From NCBI GenBank assembly GCA_023213195.1, contig CP096135.1, forward strand, positions 808,548 to 872,547: a stretch of 64,000 bases of DNA, in the 5' to 3' direction. This document shows, in pieces, positions 46,501 to 55,899 of the stretch. The DNA comes from Sphingobacteriales bacterium JAD_PAG50586_3 (GTDB taxonomy: Bacteria > Bacteroidota > Bacteroidia > CAMBQF01). The position numbers and the translations under genes are program-made. Below the pieces are notes generated by a model. It ran no database searches, had not been told where the DNA came from, and worked only from the letters and a program-made list of their open reading frames with translations. Every line of letters starts with the position of its first letter. Position 1 is the stretch's first letter.

Positions 46501-48316
46501 GCCCTAATTACAGGCCCATACGGCGATGTAATATCAACACCCGGAGGGTTAGGGTAGATGATTACATAAATAGTATCAGAAAACACCCTGCACTCGTCTT
46601 TATAGTTGTAATTGAGTATGTACTGGCCAGTTGATATAGCCCATATAGTATCTGTAGTAGAGCCGGTAGACCATAGGTATTCGTACTCAGGCCCAATGTA
46701 CCCATCGGCACCCGTACGAAGCGTGGGACTAAGCAGTACTTGCCCGCAGGCCCTAATGGTATCTTGCCCCTGATTTATGAAGGGCATTAACGTATCGCGG
46801 ACGCAGTTGCCGTTGCGGGTGTAATAATCATAAGGTTGGCGAGAAAGGTCAATGGCCATCATGCTTAGCACATCTTTGTTTCCTGTTGATGACACACTTA
46901 CAAAGTCGCCATAGTTACCATCACCACAGGCTGAACTAAAGTAGTTAGGACCGTAGTTGGATATATCTGTATTTTGAGGATAGGTTGTAAAGGATGATGA
47001 TGAGGGCGCGTTGAAAAACTTCTCGAAGCTGCCGCATATAATAGGCTTGTCTACCGCGTTTATTACCATAGCGGCAGCATAGTCATCGCCTGTGCCACCC
47101 AGCTGCCTTTCCCACTGCCGTTGGCCGTTTCCATCAAACTTGGCAACAAAAATATCGCGGAAGCCAACGCTGTTAAACACGCCAATACCATACAGGGCAG
47201 AGAACTCTGTAAGGTTGCATTTAAAGTTACCCGTAACGTATGAATTGCCGTTATCATCAACCGCCAAAGCCCTTGCCGCTAAAGGATTTTCAGACCCTGC
47301 GGTTTTTGCCCATAGCGGAGTGCCCCCATATCATACTTGGCAACAAATATCTTTTTAGAGTAAGCTGAACTTAGCGTTATTGATGGGGGGCCTGTTAACA
47401 CCAATTGACCAAGAAAATCTCCGGCTACATACAGGTTGTTGTTCTTACAAACTAGGCCGGTAATAGCTGTCATAGAAGCCTGCAGGCGCTTAAGCCACAC
47501 CTCTTGCCCGTTGGGCAGCAGTTTCATTAAATAACATACATTATAGGCTACGTTGTTATATGTATTGGTAAACTTTAAGGTATCAGAATATTGGCCGGTA
47601 AGGTATATGTTACCGGCGGGGTCTGTGGCGGCTTGCAGGCCACGGTCGTCTCGCTTGCTTTTGCCGTGCTTTGCCCATTGCACTGCCCCTGCATTATCCA
47701 GTTTAAGAATGAAAATATCGTAAGACGATTCATTGGTTTGAGGGTCTACTACACTGGTAAACTGGTTTCCGCCAAAAACACCGGTGCCTTTAAACTGGCC
47801 GGTTAAAATAAGGTTAGATTGGGCATCAATAGCAATGCCTGATGGCAAATCAATATTAGTACCACCAAAAGATACGGCCCACTGAAAAACCCCGGCGCCG
47901 TTGAGTTTAGCTACAAATATATCTTGAGAAAAGGCATTGGAATTAAGTGTGAAAGGCCCAAACTGCGCCTGCCCTGAGTAGAAGCCTGTAATGTAGCTAT
48001 TACCTTGTGCATCGTTACAAATGCCAATACCCCTATCAGACCCCACACCGCCCGCTTTTACCGCCCATTGGTATACGCCTGCGCTGTTTTGCTTCGCCAC
48101 AAATACATCGCCCGAGCCTGTTGGTACAATGCCATGGATGCCAAATAAAGCGGGTTGGGTAAAATATCCGGTTGTGAATAGGTTGCCTTGGGCATCGGTG
48201 CAAATAGCCAGCGCCTCATCGTTACCGGCACTACCTCCTTTCATAAGCCAGTTAGGCTGGGCCTGCACCATAATACTAGTACATGCCAATAAAATAATCA
48301 GGCCCAGGTTTTTCAT
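43508..48316 (-). CDS. Giant surface protein with SBBP repeats and T9SS type B sorting domain (three frameshifts)
   Basis: A ~1600-residue secreted protein in four consecutive frames (48316-47279, 47267-45522, 45555-43870, 43906-43508). It has a signal peptide (MKNLGLIILLACTSIMVQAQ), then ~450 residues of SBBP-type beta-propeller repeats (DAQGNSYITGFYSG, FVAKLNGAGVFQWAV) and a long tract of PKD/Ig-like domains (SCVGDSVTIT-like Cys-containing strands, repeated LCPGDTAQIFVAGGD). The C-terminus is the gliding-motility-type sorting domain (VFTPNGDGFNDTFTF, IFNRWGNLV, GVYYYIGQAKLINGK). A surface adhesin-like role is likely. Junctions at ~47270, ~45540 and ~43885 each need one base. Confidence 0.85.
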
Positions 48317-48469
48317 TTAATTGTAGGATTGGTTAGTAGGAAACGCCCATGTTGTGGTTTTATTTCACAACAAAGGTTTAACCTTATCCTTACCTACTAA
48401 AATACAAATAATTAAGGGCTTCGGGAATATCACTATCCCTTTATCAGAAAGAAGTGTCCGAAATCGTAC

Positions 48470-48501
48470 AAAAATAAAGGTGTGCAGAAACTACACACCT
48501 T
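48470..48501 (-). terminator. Terminator of the DUF3127 gene
   Basis: AAGGTGTG and CACACCTT (8-bp stem, 9-nt loop) with T-rich sequence following on the minus strand; it lies about 40 bp after the gene's stop. Confidence 0.5.
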
Positions 48502-48542
48502 AGTATTTATCGGTTAAAAATGTTCTTTATCTGGTATTTACC

Positions 48543-48911
48543 TTAAAAAGGTAAATCATCGGTAGGGGCACCGTTAAATTTCTCCCAACCCGCTTCTGGC
48601 TGAGGCTCCATTGGTGGCTGGTCTGCGGCGTGGCCTACAGATGCACGCTCTATGCGCCATGCGCGGATGTCGGTATACCAACGCTCGTTATACTCGCGCG
48701 ATTCAATATTGAACTGCACTTTAATCTCATCACCTATTTTAACACTGCGTAAGCCATCAGCTTTATCGCCCTAGGCCGAAATACAAACCTTTTTAGGGTA
48801 TTGGTCTGCGGTTTCAATAACAAATTCGCGTTTGGTCCAAGTGCCGTTTTTACCTTGTCCTGTTGTTTCTGGCAGTAGGGTAATCAGTTTTCCTGTGATC
48901 TCTAAGTTCAT
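48543..48911 (-). CDS. DUF3127 protein with in-frame amber codon
   Basis: ATG 48911, TAA ending at 48543, 122 codons with one internal TAG at codon 47 (48773-48771). The sequence MNLEITGKLITLLPETTGQG, KREFVIETADQYPKKVCISA, then GDKADGLRSVKIGDEIKVQF and SREYNERWYTDIRAWRIE is DUF3127, an OB-fold, SSB-like family of Bacteroidota. The family has Trp-Gly-Asp at the amber site, so TAG replaces TGG. The change falls in a former CCTGG. Because the rest is perfectly conserved, sequencing error is more likely than a pseudogene. Confidence 0.85.
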
Positions 48912-48916
48912 CGTTT

Positions 48917-49678
48917 CTAGTTGTCTAATGTTTGTACTGTATCTGTGAATTTATCGTTACTCTTGTTTACTTTATCTACGTTTATAATTTTTACCCTGTA
49001 AGCCTTGCTAGTGTACGTCATGCTTATTGCCCCGCCTAAATGCCCTGCCTGTTTAAGGCCGGTATTTTTTTGTTTGCGGAACAAAACCGTTGCCATACCA
49101 TTACCCAATTCAGGCATAATATCGCCGCTAACTTCTACCCGGTTACCTTTAATTACCGGGGCGTTTACCACGTAATCATTTTTATCGTTGCGTATTTCAA
49201 CTTCAAAATGCTCACCGTCGGCTTCAGCCAGCGTCTTAAATACAAAGATATTAGTTTTTTGCGCATCTAAAACCTCGGGTACGCTATCAACCTCAAATTT
49301 TGTTATACCTATACTGTTAATGAATGCTTTACTGTCGTTATTGATGTACTTAAAAGTATATTCGGGCTTATAACCCTTGCCATCGTACCCATAATGTGTG
49401 CCACCTATAACACCTTTAATAAGCACCCCTGTAGAGGCGGTTAGTGCATTCCCCTCAAACGTTACATTTGCAGGGTTGGTTAGCGCTAGAGTTGTACCAG
49501 TGCTGCCACCAAACCTAAAGGTGCAGCCCGCAGTTAATTCATCACCGGCTTCGTTATATTCAACCCAATAGTTTTGCCAAACTTCGGTTTGCTTTACGTT
49601 ATCAGAGTTTGAAGTATCGGTAGATGTGCAGCCTGTAAGCAGCAATACAAGCAAGGCAAAGGTTGAAAGGATTTTCAT
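48917..49678 (-). CDS. Hypothetical lipoprotein
   Basis: From ATG 49678 it is 253 residues. It has a lipoprotein signal (ILSTFALLVLLLTGC, Cys anchor). The mature part is beta-rich with Gly/Asn turns (FGGSTGTTLALTNPANVTF, THYGYDGKGYKPEYTFKYI) and a C-terminal Lys/Asp-rich tail. Not recognised. An upstream in-frame start (49720) would add a charged stretch before the signal and overlap the DsbD-like gene; I prefer the ATG at the signal peptide. It is 7 bp from the DsbD-like stop, on the same strand, so probably in one operon. Confidence 0.7.
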   Translation of the reverse strand: MKILSTFALLVLLLTGCTSTDTSNSDNVKQTEVWQNYWVEYNEAGDELTAGCTFRFGGSTGTTLALTNPANVTFEGNALTASTGVLIKGVIGGTHYGYDGKGYKPEYTFKYINNDSKAFINSIGITKFEVDSVPEVLDAQKTNIFVFKTLAEADGEHFEVEIRNDKNDYVVNAPVIKGNRVEVSGDIMPELGNGMATVLFRKQKNTGLKQAGHLGGAISMTYTSKAYRVKIINVDKVNKSNDKFTDTVQTLDN

Positions 49679-49685
49679 TCTCCGG

Positions 49686-51740
49686 TTACTTTTTACGTGC
49701 ATCGTAACGGCATAGACCATCGCGTAAAAACTTCTCGTAAGCGCCTACGTCAAGGTTAAAGTTGCGTGGCGCATTCAGCAGCTTACCATCGTTATCAACC
49801 AACACATACATAGGTTGTGCGTTGGCGTTGTAAACCATCTTCTGCAAATCGCTCCATTTGCCGCCAACAGTAGTTATTTCCTCGCCAGAGAAGGTAGATG
49901 TGTACCTATCTTCAGGCAATAAACTCTCTTTATCATCGCAGTAAAGCGATATTAGCACATAGTCTTTTGATATTAGCTTTTTAACGCCCGGTTTAACAAA
50001 AACATTGTCTTCCATTTGGCGGCAGTTAGCGCAGTTGTAGCCAGTAAAATCAAGCATAACAGGCTTACCTTGTTGCTTGGCATAGTTCATGCCCGCATCA
50101 AGGTCGTTAAAGCAATTGTAGCCCGGAGGGCAGTGGCCTTCGTCTATATTACGCTCGTTGTAATATGCCGGTGGAATATAGCCTGCCAATAAATTTAGCG
50201 GGCCACCAAATAAGCCCGTAGAAAGGTATACGGTAAATGATAATGTTGCTAGGGCAAACATCATTCGGAAGGTGCCAACACCTTTAGTTTCGGCCTCTTT
50301 CTCAGTACGTATTTTACCAAACAGGTACAGGGCCATAGCGCCAAAAATGGCAACCCAAATAGACACAAACAACTCGCGTTTTAAAAAGTCCCAATGGTAG
50401 GCTAAGTCTATGTTCGATATAAACTTCATGGCTAGGGCCAACTCTATAAAACCAAAAGTAACCTTAACGGTATTTAGCCATCCGCCCGATTTGGGTAATG
50501 TGCTTAACCAGCTTGGAAATATAGCCAATAACATAAACGGCAGCGCCAGCCCTATACCAAAGCCCAGCAGGCCAATAACAAGCGCTAAATCTCCGCCTTT
50601 GTATACGGCTTCTACCATTAGCGTGCCCAGCAAAGGGCCGGTGCAGGAGAATGATACCAACACCAAAGTGAAGGCCATAAAGAAGATGCCAATGATGCCG
50701 CCACGGTCAGACTGCTTATCAACAGAGTTTACAAAGCGGCTAGGTAGTGTAATTTCAAACGCCCCAAAGAACGATATGGCAAACAGCATGAATACGATAA
50801 AGAACAGCCAGTTGAAAAACGCACTGGTAGATAGGGCGTTTAACGCATCGGACCCAAAGATTTTGGTTACCAGATAGCCCGGTATTACAAATATGAAAAT
50901 GATTGAAATACCATATACAATAGCGTTGAAAATACCTTTTGCACGGGTAGGGCTGTGCTTGGTAAAAAAGCTTACGTTTAGCGGTATAAGCGGGAACAAA
51001 CAAGGCATTAACAGGGCTAACAAGCCCGCGCCAAACGCCAAAAAGAATACAGACCACAGCGAACCTAAATCTAGCTTTTGAGACTCTACATTGCCACAGG
51101 CAGCCTCGTATTTGCCATCGACAATCTTTTGCATTTTGGCAAAATACTTGTCGTTTAGCAAGGGGGCATCGCCTGCTATTATTGCAGCAGAATCAACCTT
51201 AACTGCAGGTGCTACAGCTGTAGTAGTGTCGCCATTCTTGCCTTTATTTTCAACATTTACTTCTACAGAAAATTTGTAAGCTGTTTGCTTACACATGCCC
51301 TCTACACAGGCCTGACCCTCTACAGAGCCTTTAATTACAAAGTAGTCTTTGGTATTAATTTTTACTTTTTGCTTAAATACCGCTTTGTCTAGAAAAAAGT
51401 ATTCATCGCTCTCCCAAATATCGTTGTAGTGCTTTTTATACGCGGGTTCTATGGTTTTACCAACCACAGCGTAGTCTTTGTTTGGCTTGTATGTAAACCT
51501 AAGCGGCTGCCCGCCGCCCAAACCGTCTTTGCTTGGTGGGTTGTATTGCGAGTAAAGGTCGTAGCCCTTATCAATTACCGCGGTTAAAATAATCTCGCCA
51601 TCGGTGTCGCTGGTCTTTTTAAACTCTACCGACCATTCTACAGGCTCATCAATACCGCCACCTGCCAAGCCCTGCGCATTAGCCGCAAACCCGGCAAACA
51701 GTAAAAACAGAACAATTAACCTTGAAAAAACTTTATTCAT
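49686..51740 (-). CDS. DsbD-like thiol:disulfide interchange protein
   Basis: A 684-residue inner-membrane reductase. Signal peptide (LIVLFLLFAGFAANAQ), then a DsbD alpha-like periplasmic domain (EWSVEFKKTSDTDGEIILTA, with Cys in GQACVEGMCKQT), then a CcdA-type membrane core of eight helices with SCTGPLLG and LMPCLFPLIP, and a C-terminal thioredoxin fold with active-site CANC in DFTGYNCANCRQMED. It carries electrons from cytoplasmic thioredoxin to the periplasm. Complete. The 155-residue gene directly upstream encodes only the alpha-like domain, a partial paralogue. Confidence 0.92.
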   Translation of the reverse strand: MNKVFSRLIVLFLLFAGFAANAQGLAGGGIDEPVEWSVEFKKTSDTDGEIILTAVIDKGYDLYSQYNPPSKDGLGGGQPLRFTYKPNKDYAVVGKTIEPAYKKHYNDIWESDEYFFLDKAVFKQKVKINTKDYFVIKGSVEGQACVEGMCKQTAYKFSVEVNVENKGKNGDTTTAVAPAVKVDSAAIIAGDAPLLNDKYFAKMQKIVDGKYEAACGNVESQKLDLGSLWSVFFLAFGAGLLALLMPCLFPLIPLNVSFFTKHSPTRAKGIFNAIVYGISIIFIFVIPGYLVTKIFGSDALNALSTSAFFNWLFFIVFMLFAISFFGAFEITLPSRFVNSVDKQSDRGGIIGIFFMAFTLVLVSFSCTGPLLGTLMVEAVYKGGDLALVIGLLGFGIGLALPFMLLAIFPSWLSTLPKSGGWLNTVKVTFGFIELALAMKFISNIDLAYHWDFLKRELFVSIWVAIFGAMALYLFGKIRTEKEAETKGVGTFRMMFALATLSFTVYLSTGLFGGPLNLLAGYIPPAYYNERNIDEGHCPPGYNCFNDLDAGMNYAKQQGKPVMLDFTGYNCANCRQMEDNVFVKPGVKKLISKDYVLISLYCDDKESLLPEDRYTSTFSGEEITTVGGKWSDLQKMVYNANAQPMYVLVDNDGKLLNAPRNFNLDVGAYEKFLRDGLCRYDARKK

Positions 51741-51807
51741 TAGGATAGTATAAACGTCAAAAATAAGATTTTTAAACTTAACGCAGTGTAACCATTGTTA
51801 CTGATTG

Positions 51808-52275
51808 TTATGGGTTGATTTTAATGCTAAAATTACCTCCGGTTTGTATACAAATATCATCGCTGCAAACCTGCCCGGCTACAGTACCATTAACAGTAAA
51901 GGGTTTTGTGGTTTTAAGCTTTATCTTTTGCCTGAAAACAACACTATCAGTAAAGTAATACTCGTCCGATTCCCAAATATCGTTATATGCCTTTTGGTAC
52001 ACCGGCTCTTCAACCTTACCTACTACCTCAAAATTATCATCATTAATAACAATAAACATTAATGGCTGCGCCCCACCCAAACCGTCTTTGCTTGGCGGGT
52101 TGTATTGAGAAAACACATGCCAGCCCTTATCAATAGTAGCTTTATAAATAAGTTCGCCCTCGGTAGCGCTTATGGACTTATATTCATATGCCCACTTAAC
52201 AGGCTCGGGGCCTTGGGCATTGGCTATGGTAGCAAAAAGGGTTAATAAAAACAGTATACGTATTGCCTTCTTCAT
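51808..52275 (-). CDS. Stand-alone DsbD N-terminal (alpha)-like domain protein
   Basis: A 155-residue exported protein (signal MKKAIRILFLLTLFATIANA) matching residues ~30-165 of the downstream DsbD-like protein: WAYEYKSISATEGELIYKAT, GWHVFSQYNPPSKDGLGGAQ, and GQVCSDDICIQTGG with the Cys pair. It has no membrane core or thioredoxin domain and ends cleanly, so it is a domain duplicate rather than a truncation. It may act as a soluble redox partner of the DsbD-like protein 67 bp downstream. Confidence 0.85.
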   Translation of the reverse strand: MKKAIRILFLLTLFATIANAQGPEPVKWAYEYKSISATEGELIYKATIDKGWHVFSQYNPPSKDGLGGAQPLMFIVINDDNFEVVGKVEEPVYQKAYNDIWESDEYYFTDSVVFRQKIKLKTTKPFTVNGTVAGQVCSDDICIQTGGNFSIKINP

Positions 52276-52369
52276 GATTAGTTCTAATCCATTGGTCGCA
52301 ATTAAACCGTATACCTTACAAAAGGTTGCAAATTATTGTTGTGGGCTATTGCTCTTTTTAATTGTTGAT

Positions 52370-52759
52370 TTAAATCAACCCAAACAACCACTCTACCAGT
52401 TTCCAAAGCACAAACATCATAGATATGGCAAACACTACGAAAACAATAGCCAACCCTATTAGCCAGCGGCGGATTTGCTTAGCCTTAACAGCGGCATCAA
52501 CCCGGCACTCCTCCATAATAGGCTCCGGCACAAACGATTTTGCCCAGTTTGTAAGCTGGTAGCCAATAATTAAATCGTCTAACCAACCGGCCAGCGGAAT
52601 AACATCGGGAATAATATCTACCGGCATAAATATGTAGATAAGTGTAGCCACTCCAATCAATTTAGCCGTAAATGGTGTATCGGTGCGGGCATAGGCAAGC
52701 ACCATAGCCAATGTATCCTGATTTAAATACCCTTTATTTTTTACTGCGTGCTTTATCAT
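52370..52759 (-). CDS. YkvA/DUF1232 membrane protein
   Basis: A 129-residue protein. The DUF1232 motif IYIFMPVDIIPDVIPLAGWL with DDLIIGYQL is clear (residues ~40-75), followed by a C-terminal helix (LIGLAIVFVVFAISMMFVLW). Function unknown in the family. Monocistronic, minus strand. Confidence 0.88.
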   Translation of the reverse strand: MIKHAVKNKGYLNQDTLAMVLAYARTDTPFTAKLIGVATLIYIFMPVDIIPDVIPLAGWLDDLIIGYQLTNWAKSFVPEPIMEECRVDAAVKAKQIRRWLIGLAIVFVVFAISMMFVLWKLVEWLFGLI

Positions 52760-52876
52760 ACCTACTTAAACCCTTGCTTGGCAATATTTGTTTCTTTATA
52801 ACATAAATAACTCTAAACGTGTTACTTAACTAAGTTACTAGCCGACTAATTATTTTACGACAGATTGGTATACACC

Positions 52877-53278
52877 TTAGTGCAGAAGGCGCTTTAGCAT
52901 AAACTTTTCTATAATAGATAATCCCTTGGTGGTCTTGTCTTCTACCTCTTCCCAAGCCTTATCAATAGAGCTAAACACGGACCTGCCTTTAGCGGTTAAA
53001 AACACACGGGCTGTCCGTTTGTCTATTGTGCCTTTGCGGCGCTCCAGCAGGCCTTCGGCAGTCATGCGGTCTACCATGTTAGAAATTGTTGCCGCCTTTA
53101 CCTCCAGTTTAGCCGCCAGTGCCGATGCCGTTTGCCCATCTTCCTCCATAAGGTGATACAGCATAAGGTCTTGCCCCGAGTGGAGTTTCTGCTGATTTAA
53201 CAGCGCGTTGCTCATGGTGCGGCGTTGCTTACCAATCTGCATTAAAAGGTAGCCAATAGAGTCGTTTGGGTCTTTCAT
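52877..53278 (-). CDS. MarR-family transcriptional regulator
   Basis: A 133-residue winged-helix regulator. The recognition part is SALAAKLEVKAATISNMVDR followed by the wing LLERRKGTIDKRTARVFLTA and the C-terminal dimer helix. Length is slightly short for the family. A palindrome in its own promoter (53300-53313) and a related half-site after the gene (52838-52855, GCCGACTAAT) suggest autoregulation. The ligand cannot be inferred. Confidence 0.9.
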   Translation of the reverse strand: MKDPNDSIGYLLMQIGKQRRTMSNALLNQQKLHSGQDLMLYHLMEEDGQTASALAAKLEVKAATISNMVDRMTAEGLLERRKGTIDKRTARVFLTAKGRSVFSSIDKAWEEVEDKTTKGLSIIEKFMLKRLLH

Positions 53279-53299
53279 GGTGTAAATTTAAAAAATATA

Positions 53300-53313
53300 A
53301 TTAGGCGACTAAT
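53300..53313. promoter_or_regulatory. Putative MarR operator
   Basis: ATTAG, GCGA, CTAAT: a palindrome 22 bp upstream of the MarR ATG, of the TTAG-n4-CTAA kind that MarR proteins bind. Confidence 0.5.
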
Positions 53314-53399
53314 ATTTTCAAGGTTATTTATTTAAATATGTAGTAGAGTTATTACTTACTATTTTTATGGAATATACTACTGTTTTACACCTTGTAAGT

Positions 53400-54136
53400 A
53401 TGATAAAACACCTTGCACTATTACTTATACTTTTAGCAAACGCCGTATACAGCCAACCGCGGGTTGATGCCATTACGTTAGATAAGGCAGAATACCACGT
53501 TAATGAGTTTATACAATACAAAGTAACCACCGCCAAGCCATACAGGTTTCAACTGGATGGAGGTTGCAGCAGCAGTGTATTGGCTTATAGGATTTACAGA
53601 GTTGATAAAGATAGCACATGGTTATTTAACGACCATGCCAGTGTACAAATGGATTGCGGTATGCCCACTTCAGTGCCCGATACGGTTAAAATATCAGCAA
53701 TAAGGGTAAGCATAAAAAAGCCCGGCAGTTACATTATTGCCATACCGTTTAATGGGGAGAACTACGTTCTAAGCCATTTAAAATAGTATCATTTAAAGGC
53801 GGCAAATACTATGGGATATTAGATATGCGTGAACCATCAATAAACTTTGCAGGAGAGCTGCATTACAACCAGATAACGGTGCTGCTAGATATGAAACCTG
53901 ATGGAGCCTATACATACAACTACGGCTCGTTACTTAGCGAGGAAGGCACTTACAGTGTATCAACAGACAGTATAACCTTTACCCCCACCAAAAGCCTTGT
54001 TCCCAACATATCAAACCCCAATATTTTACTACGGGGCGCGTATAGCTACTATTTCAACACCGGCAGTATCATGCTCGCACGCAATTTGGCAAACGATAAT
54101 TACTACCACTACAGCTTAATGCAGGTAAAGAAGTAG
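53400..54136 (+). CDS. Hypothetical secreted protein (frameshifted)
   Basis: ATG 53400 begins a signal peptide (MIKHLALLLILLANAVYS), then an Ig-like beta domain (DKAEYHVNEFIQYKVTTAKP, KKPGSYIIAIPFNGENYVL). The first frame stops at 53786. Correcting one base near 53780 leads into KPFKIVSFKGGKYYGILDMR, continuing to 54136 (NQITVLLDMKPDGAYTYNYG, EEGTYSVSTDSITFTP). The second part resembles small lipocalin-like stress domains. I treat it as one ~245-residue gene, but two adjacent genes are possible. Function unknown. Confidence 0.55.
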
Positions 54137-54142
54137 TTAGAC

Positions 54143-54470
54143 GTTGCAAATCCCTCCCTCGCTACGCGAGGTACTCCCTTTAAAAGGGAGAGTTGTTTCC
54201 CTATTATCAGCGTTGGTAATTTTGTTCGACACAAACGTGCGAGGGGTATTTTTGTGCAAAATCAGGTGCGGACCTGAAATTTCGTAGAGCAAGTGATTTT
54301 GTGCGGCTGTCTGGCGCTGCGAAACGAAATGAAGGTCTATTATTTTGCATGGCCTACTTTGCTTACTTTCTTCGGCCGGGAAGAAAGTAAGTGCCGTCCG
54401 CATAGGACAATGAAGTAATTGCCCTCCGCATAGAAGTGCCGTCTGCATAAGACAATAAAGAATAGCTACC
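54143..54470. repeat. Dispersed repeats: palindromic C/G class plus inverted GTAAG class
   Basis: First a copy of the CCCTCCCTCGCTACGCGAGG / CTCCCTTTAAAAGGGAGAG palindromes (54150-54190), then an inverted copy of the long dispersed repeat (AAATTTCGTAGAGCAAGTG ... CTTACTTTCTTC ... GAAGAAAGTAAGTGCC), then a tandem of GTGCCGTC(C/T)GCATA-type words (54390-54450). No coding frame of note. Confidence 0.6.
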
Positions 54471-54505
54471 CCGCCTTAAAAAGAAAGAAGGCGGTTAATT
54501 ATCAG

Positions 54506-55525
54506 CTACTTACCGGCCGCCGGTTTCACCTCCACAATATCCATAGCTACCCTAAAACCCGTTATAGGCGAACAAGTATTGGCTGGGTATGATTTACTTG
54601 CTTTTTGAGAAAGGTAATAAGGGCCATCGTACCACGAACCTCCTTTTGCAGTATGCAGGCTTGTATTGGTTTCGGTAGTTTTTGGTATCATAATTTGCAG
54701 GTACCGGCCACCTGTTTGTGGGGTTGTGCTTTCATTACTTACCCACTCTTCTACATTACCACGTATGTTATAAAGTCCGAAAACGTTGGGTTTGTAGCTA
54801 TTAACATTAGCTGTTTGAAAAGCCCCATCATCAATAAACGATTTAAACATATAATCTAACGTATCGGTTATAGGCCCAAAATTGGCTTGGTAACCATCCT
54901 TGTCTATCAATCCATTGTACGATACCAGATTACTTTTATAGCTTTTACTTTTTAGTAATTCGCTGTGAGTTTTATAATCCGGGTTTGCCACATACATCCA
55001 TTCATTTTCTGTGGGCATCCTTAGCACAACTACAAAATCGGTAACTCCTTCTTCTTTTAGTTTCTTGTTTATTTGTTCACTTTTCCAATCGCAATATTCT
55101 TTTGCCTGGTTCCATGTTATACCAACAACAGGATATTTGGCATAGCCAGGGTGCCAAAAATACATATTGGTCAAGGGTTCATTATACGCATAAGGGAAAG
55201 CGTTTATCCATGCCGTTGTATCAGGCATATAGCGCATAGCTTCATCTTTACTATCTCTCGCCACCATCGATTTATGAAACGCACGCCAATCATCATTTGT
55301 AACCTCGTATGCTGAAAGATAAAACCCCTTAACTGAGCTTGTAATAGTATCGGGCTTAAATGTTGTTTTGTTATAAGTAACCAAATGATAGCTTCCGCTT
55401 GGAATGTATTTCAAACCCTTCAGTTCTTTTTGCACCCCACGGGGTAGTTTTTTAAGTGGTTGCGCATTGACCATAGAAGCCATTGCAAGCGCGGCAAGCA
55501 GTAGCGTAAGTGCTTTTAGTTTCAT
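54506..55525 (-). CDS. Secreted formylglycine-generating-enzyme-like (SUMF1 fold) protein
   Basis: A 339-residue exported protein with signal MKLKALTLLLAALAMASMVN. The FGE-sulfatase/SUMF1 fold is shown by YEVTNDDWRAFHKSM, YPVVGITWNQAKEYCDWKSE, RMPTENEWMYVANP, NIRGNVEEWVSNEST, KGGSWYDGPYY and ITGFRVAMD. The fold occurs in GldJ/GldK-type gliding and T9SS components, but this one lacks a lipobox Cys. A structural or scaffold role at the envelope is more likely than sulfatase maturation. Monocistronic, with repeat elements on both sides. Confidence 0.85.
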   Translation of the reverse strand: MKLKALTLLLAALAMASMVNAQPLKKLPRGVQKELKGLKYIPSGSYHLVTYNKTTFKPDTITSSVKGFYLSAYEVTNDDWRAFHKSMVARDSKDEAMRYMPDTTAWINAFPYAYNEPLTNMYFWHPGYAKYPVVGITWNQAKEYCDWKSEQINKKLKEEGVTDFVVVLRMPTENEWMYVANPDYKTHSELLKSKSYKSNLVSYNGLIDKDGYQANFGPITDTLDYMFKSFIDDGAFQTANVNSYKPNVFGLYNIRGNVEEWVSNESTTPQTGGRYLQIMIPKTTETNTSLHTAKGGSWYDGPYYLSQKASKSYPANTCSPITGFRVAMDIVEVKPAAGK

Positions 55526-55899
55526 GTAGTTAGCGTATTGTCAGGATGGCAACTATGTACGCAAGCACATAATTGTTTGTTACACTCAAAAATCCCTCCC
55601 CCTCACTTCGTTCGGGTACTCCCTTTATAAGGGAGAGTTGTTTCCTTATAATTAGCGTTAGTCGGCTTCTAAGTGCTGTCTGCACAAGACAATGAAAAAG
55701 CAAATCCCTAGTGACGAAATCATCAAGAAAGAAACGCCTATACACCCCCTCTCCCTTGGGAGAGGGGCAAGACAATACAATTTATTGGATTGTCGGGGGA
55801 GAGGTGAAACAAACCTTTCAATCTTTAATTTTTTAATTCTTTCGTTTTTTAATTGAAAAAACTAATTTGCCCCTTAGTCAACCTAATTCCATTTACTGC
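55526..55899. repeat. Intergenic palindromic repeats
   Basis: Holds an ATCCCTCCCCCTC...CGGGTACTCCCTTTATAAG unit (55590-55632), a GTTAGTCGGCTTCTAAGTGC stretch and a CCCCCTCTCCCTTGGGAGAGGGGC palindrome (55745-55770). The TonB-receptor promoter must lie near its end. No gene. Confidence 0.6.

Noticed and set aside
54137..54448. 103-codon minus-strand frame
   Set aside because: It lies wholly within dispersed repeats and has no domain.
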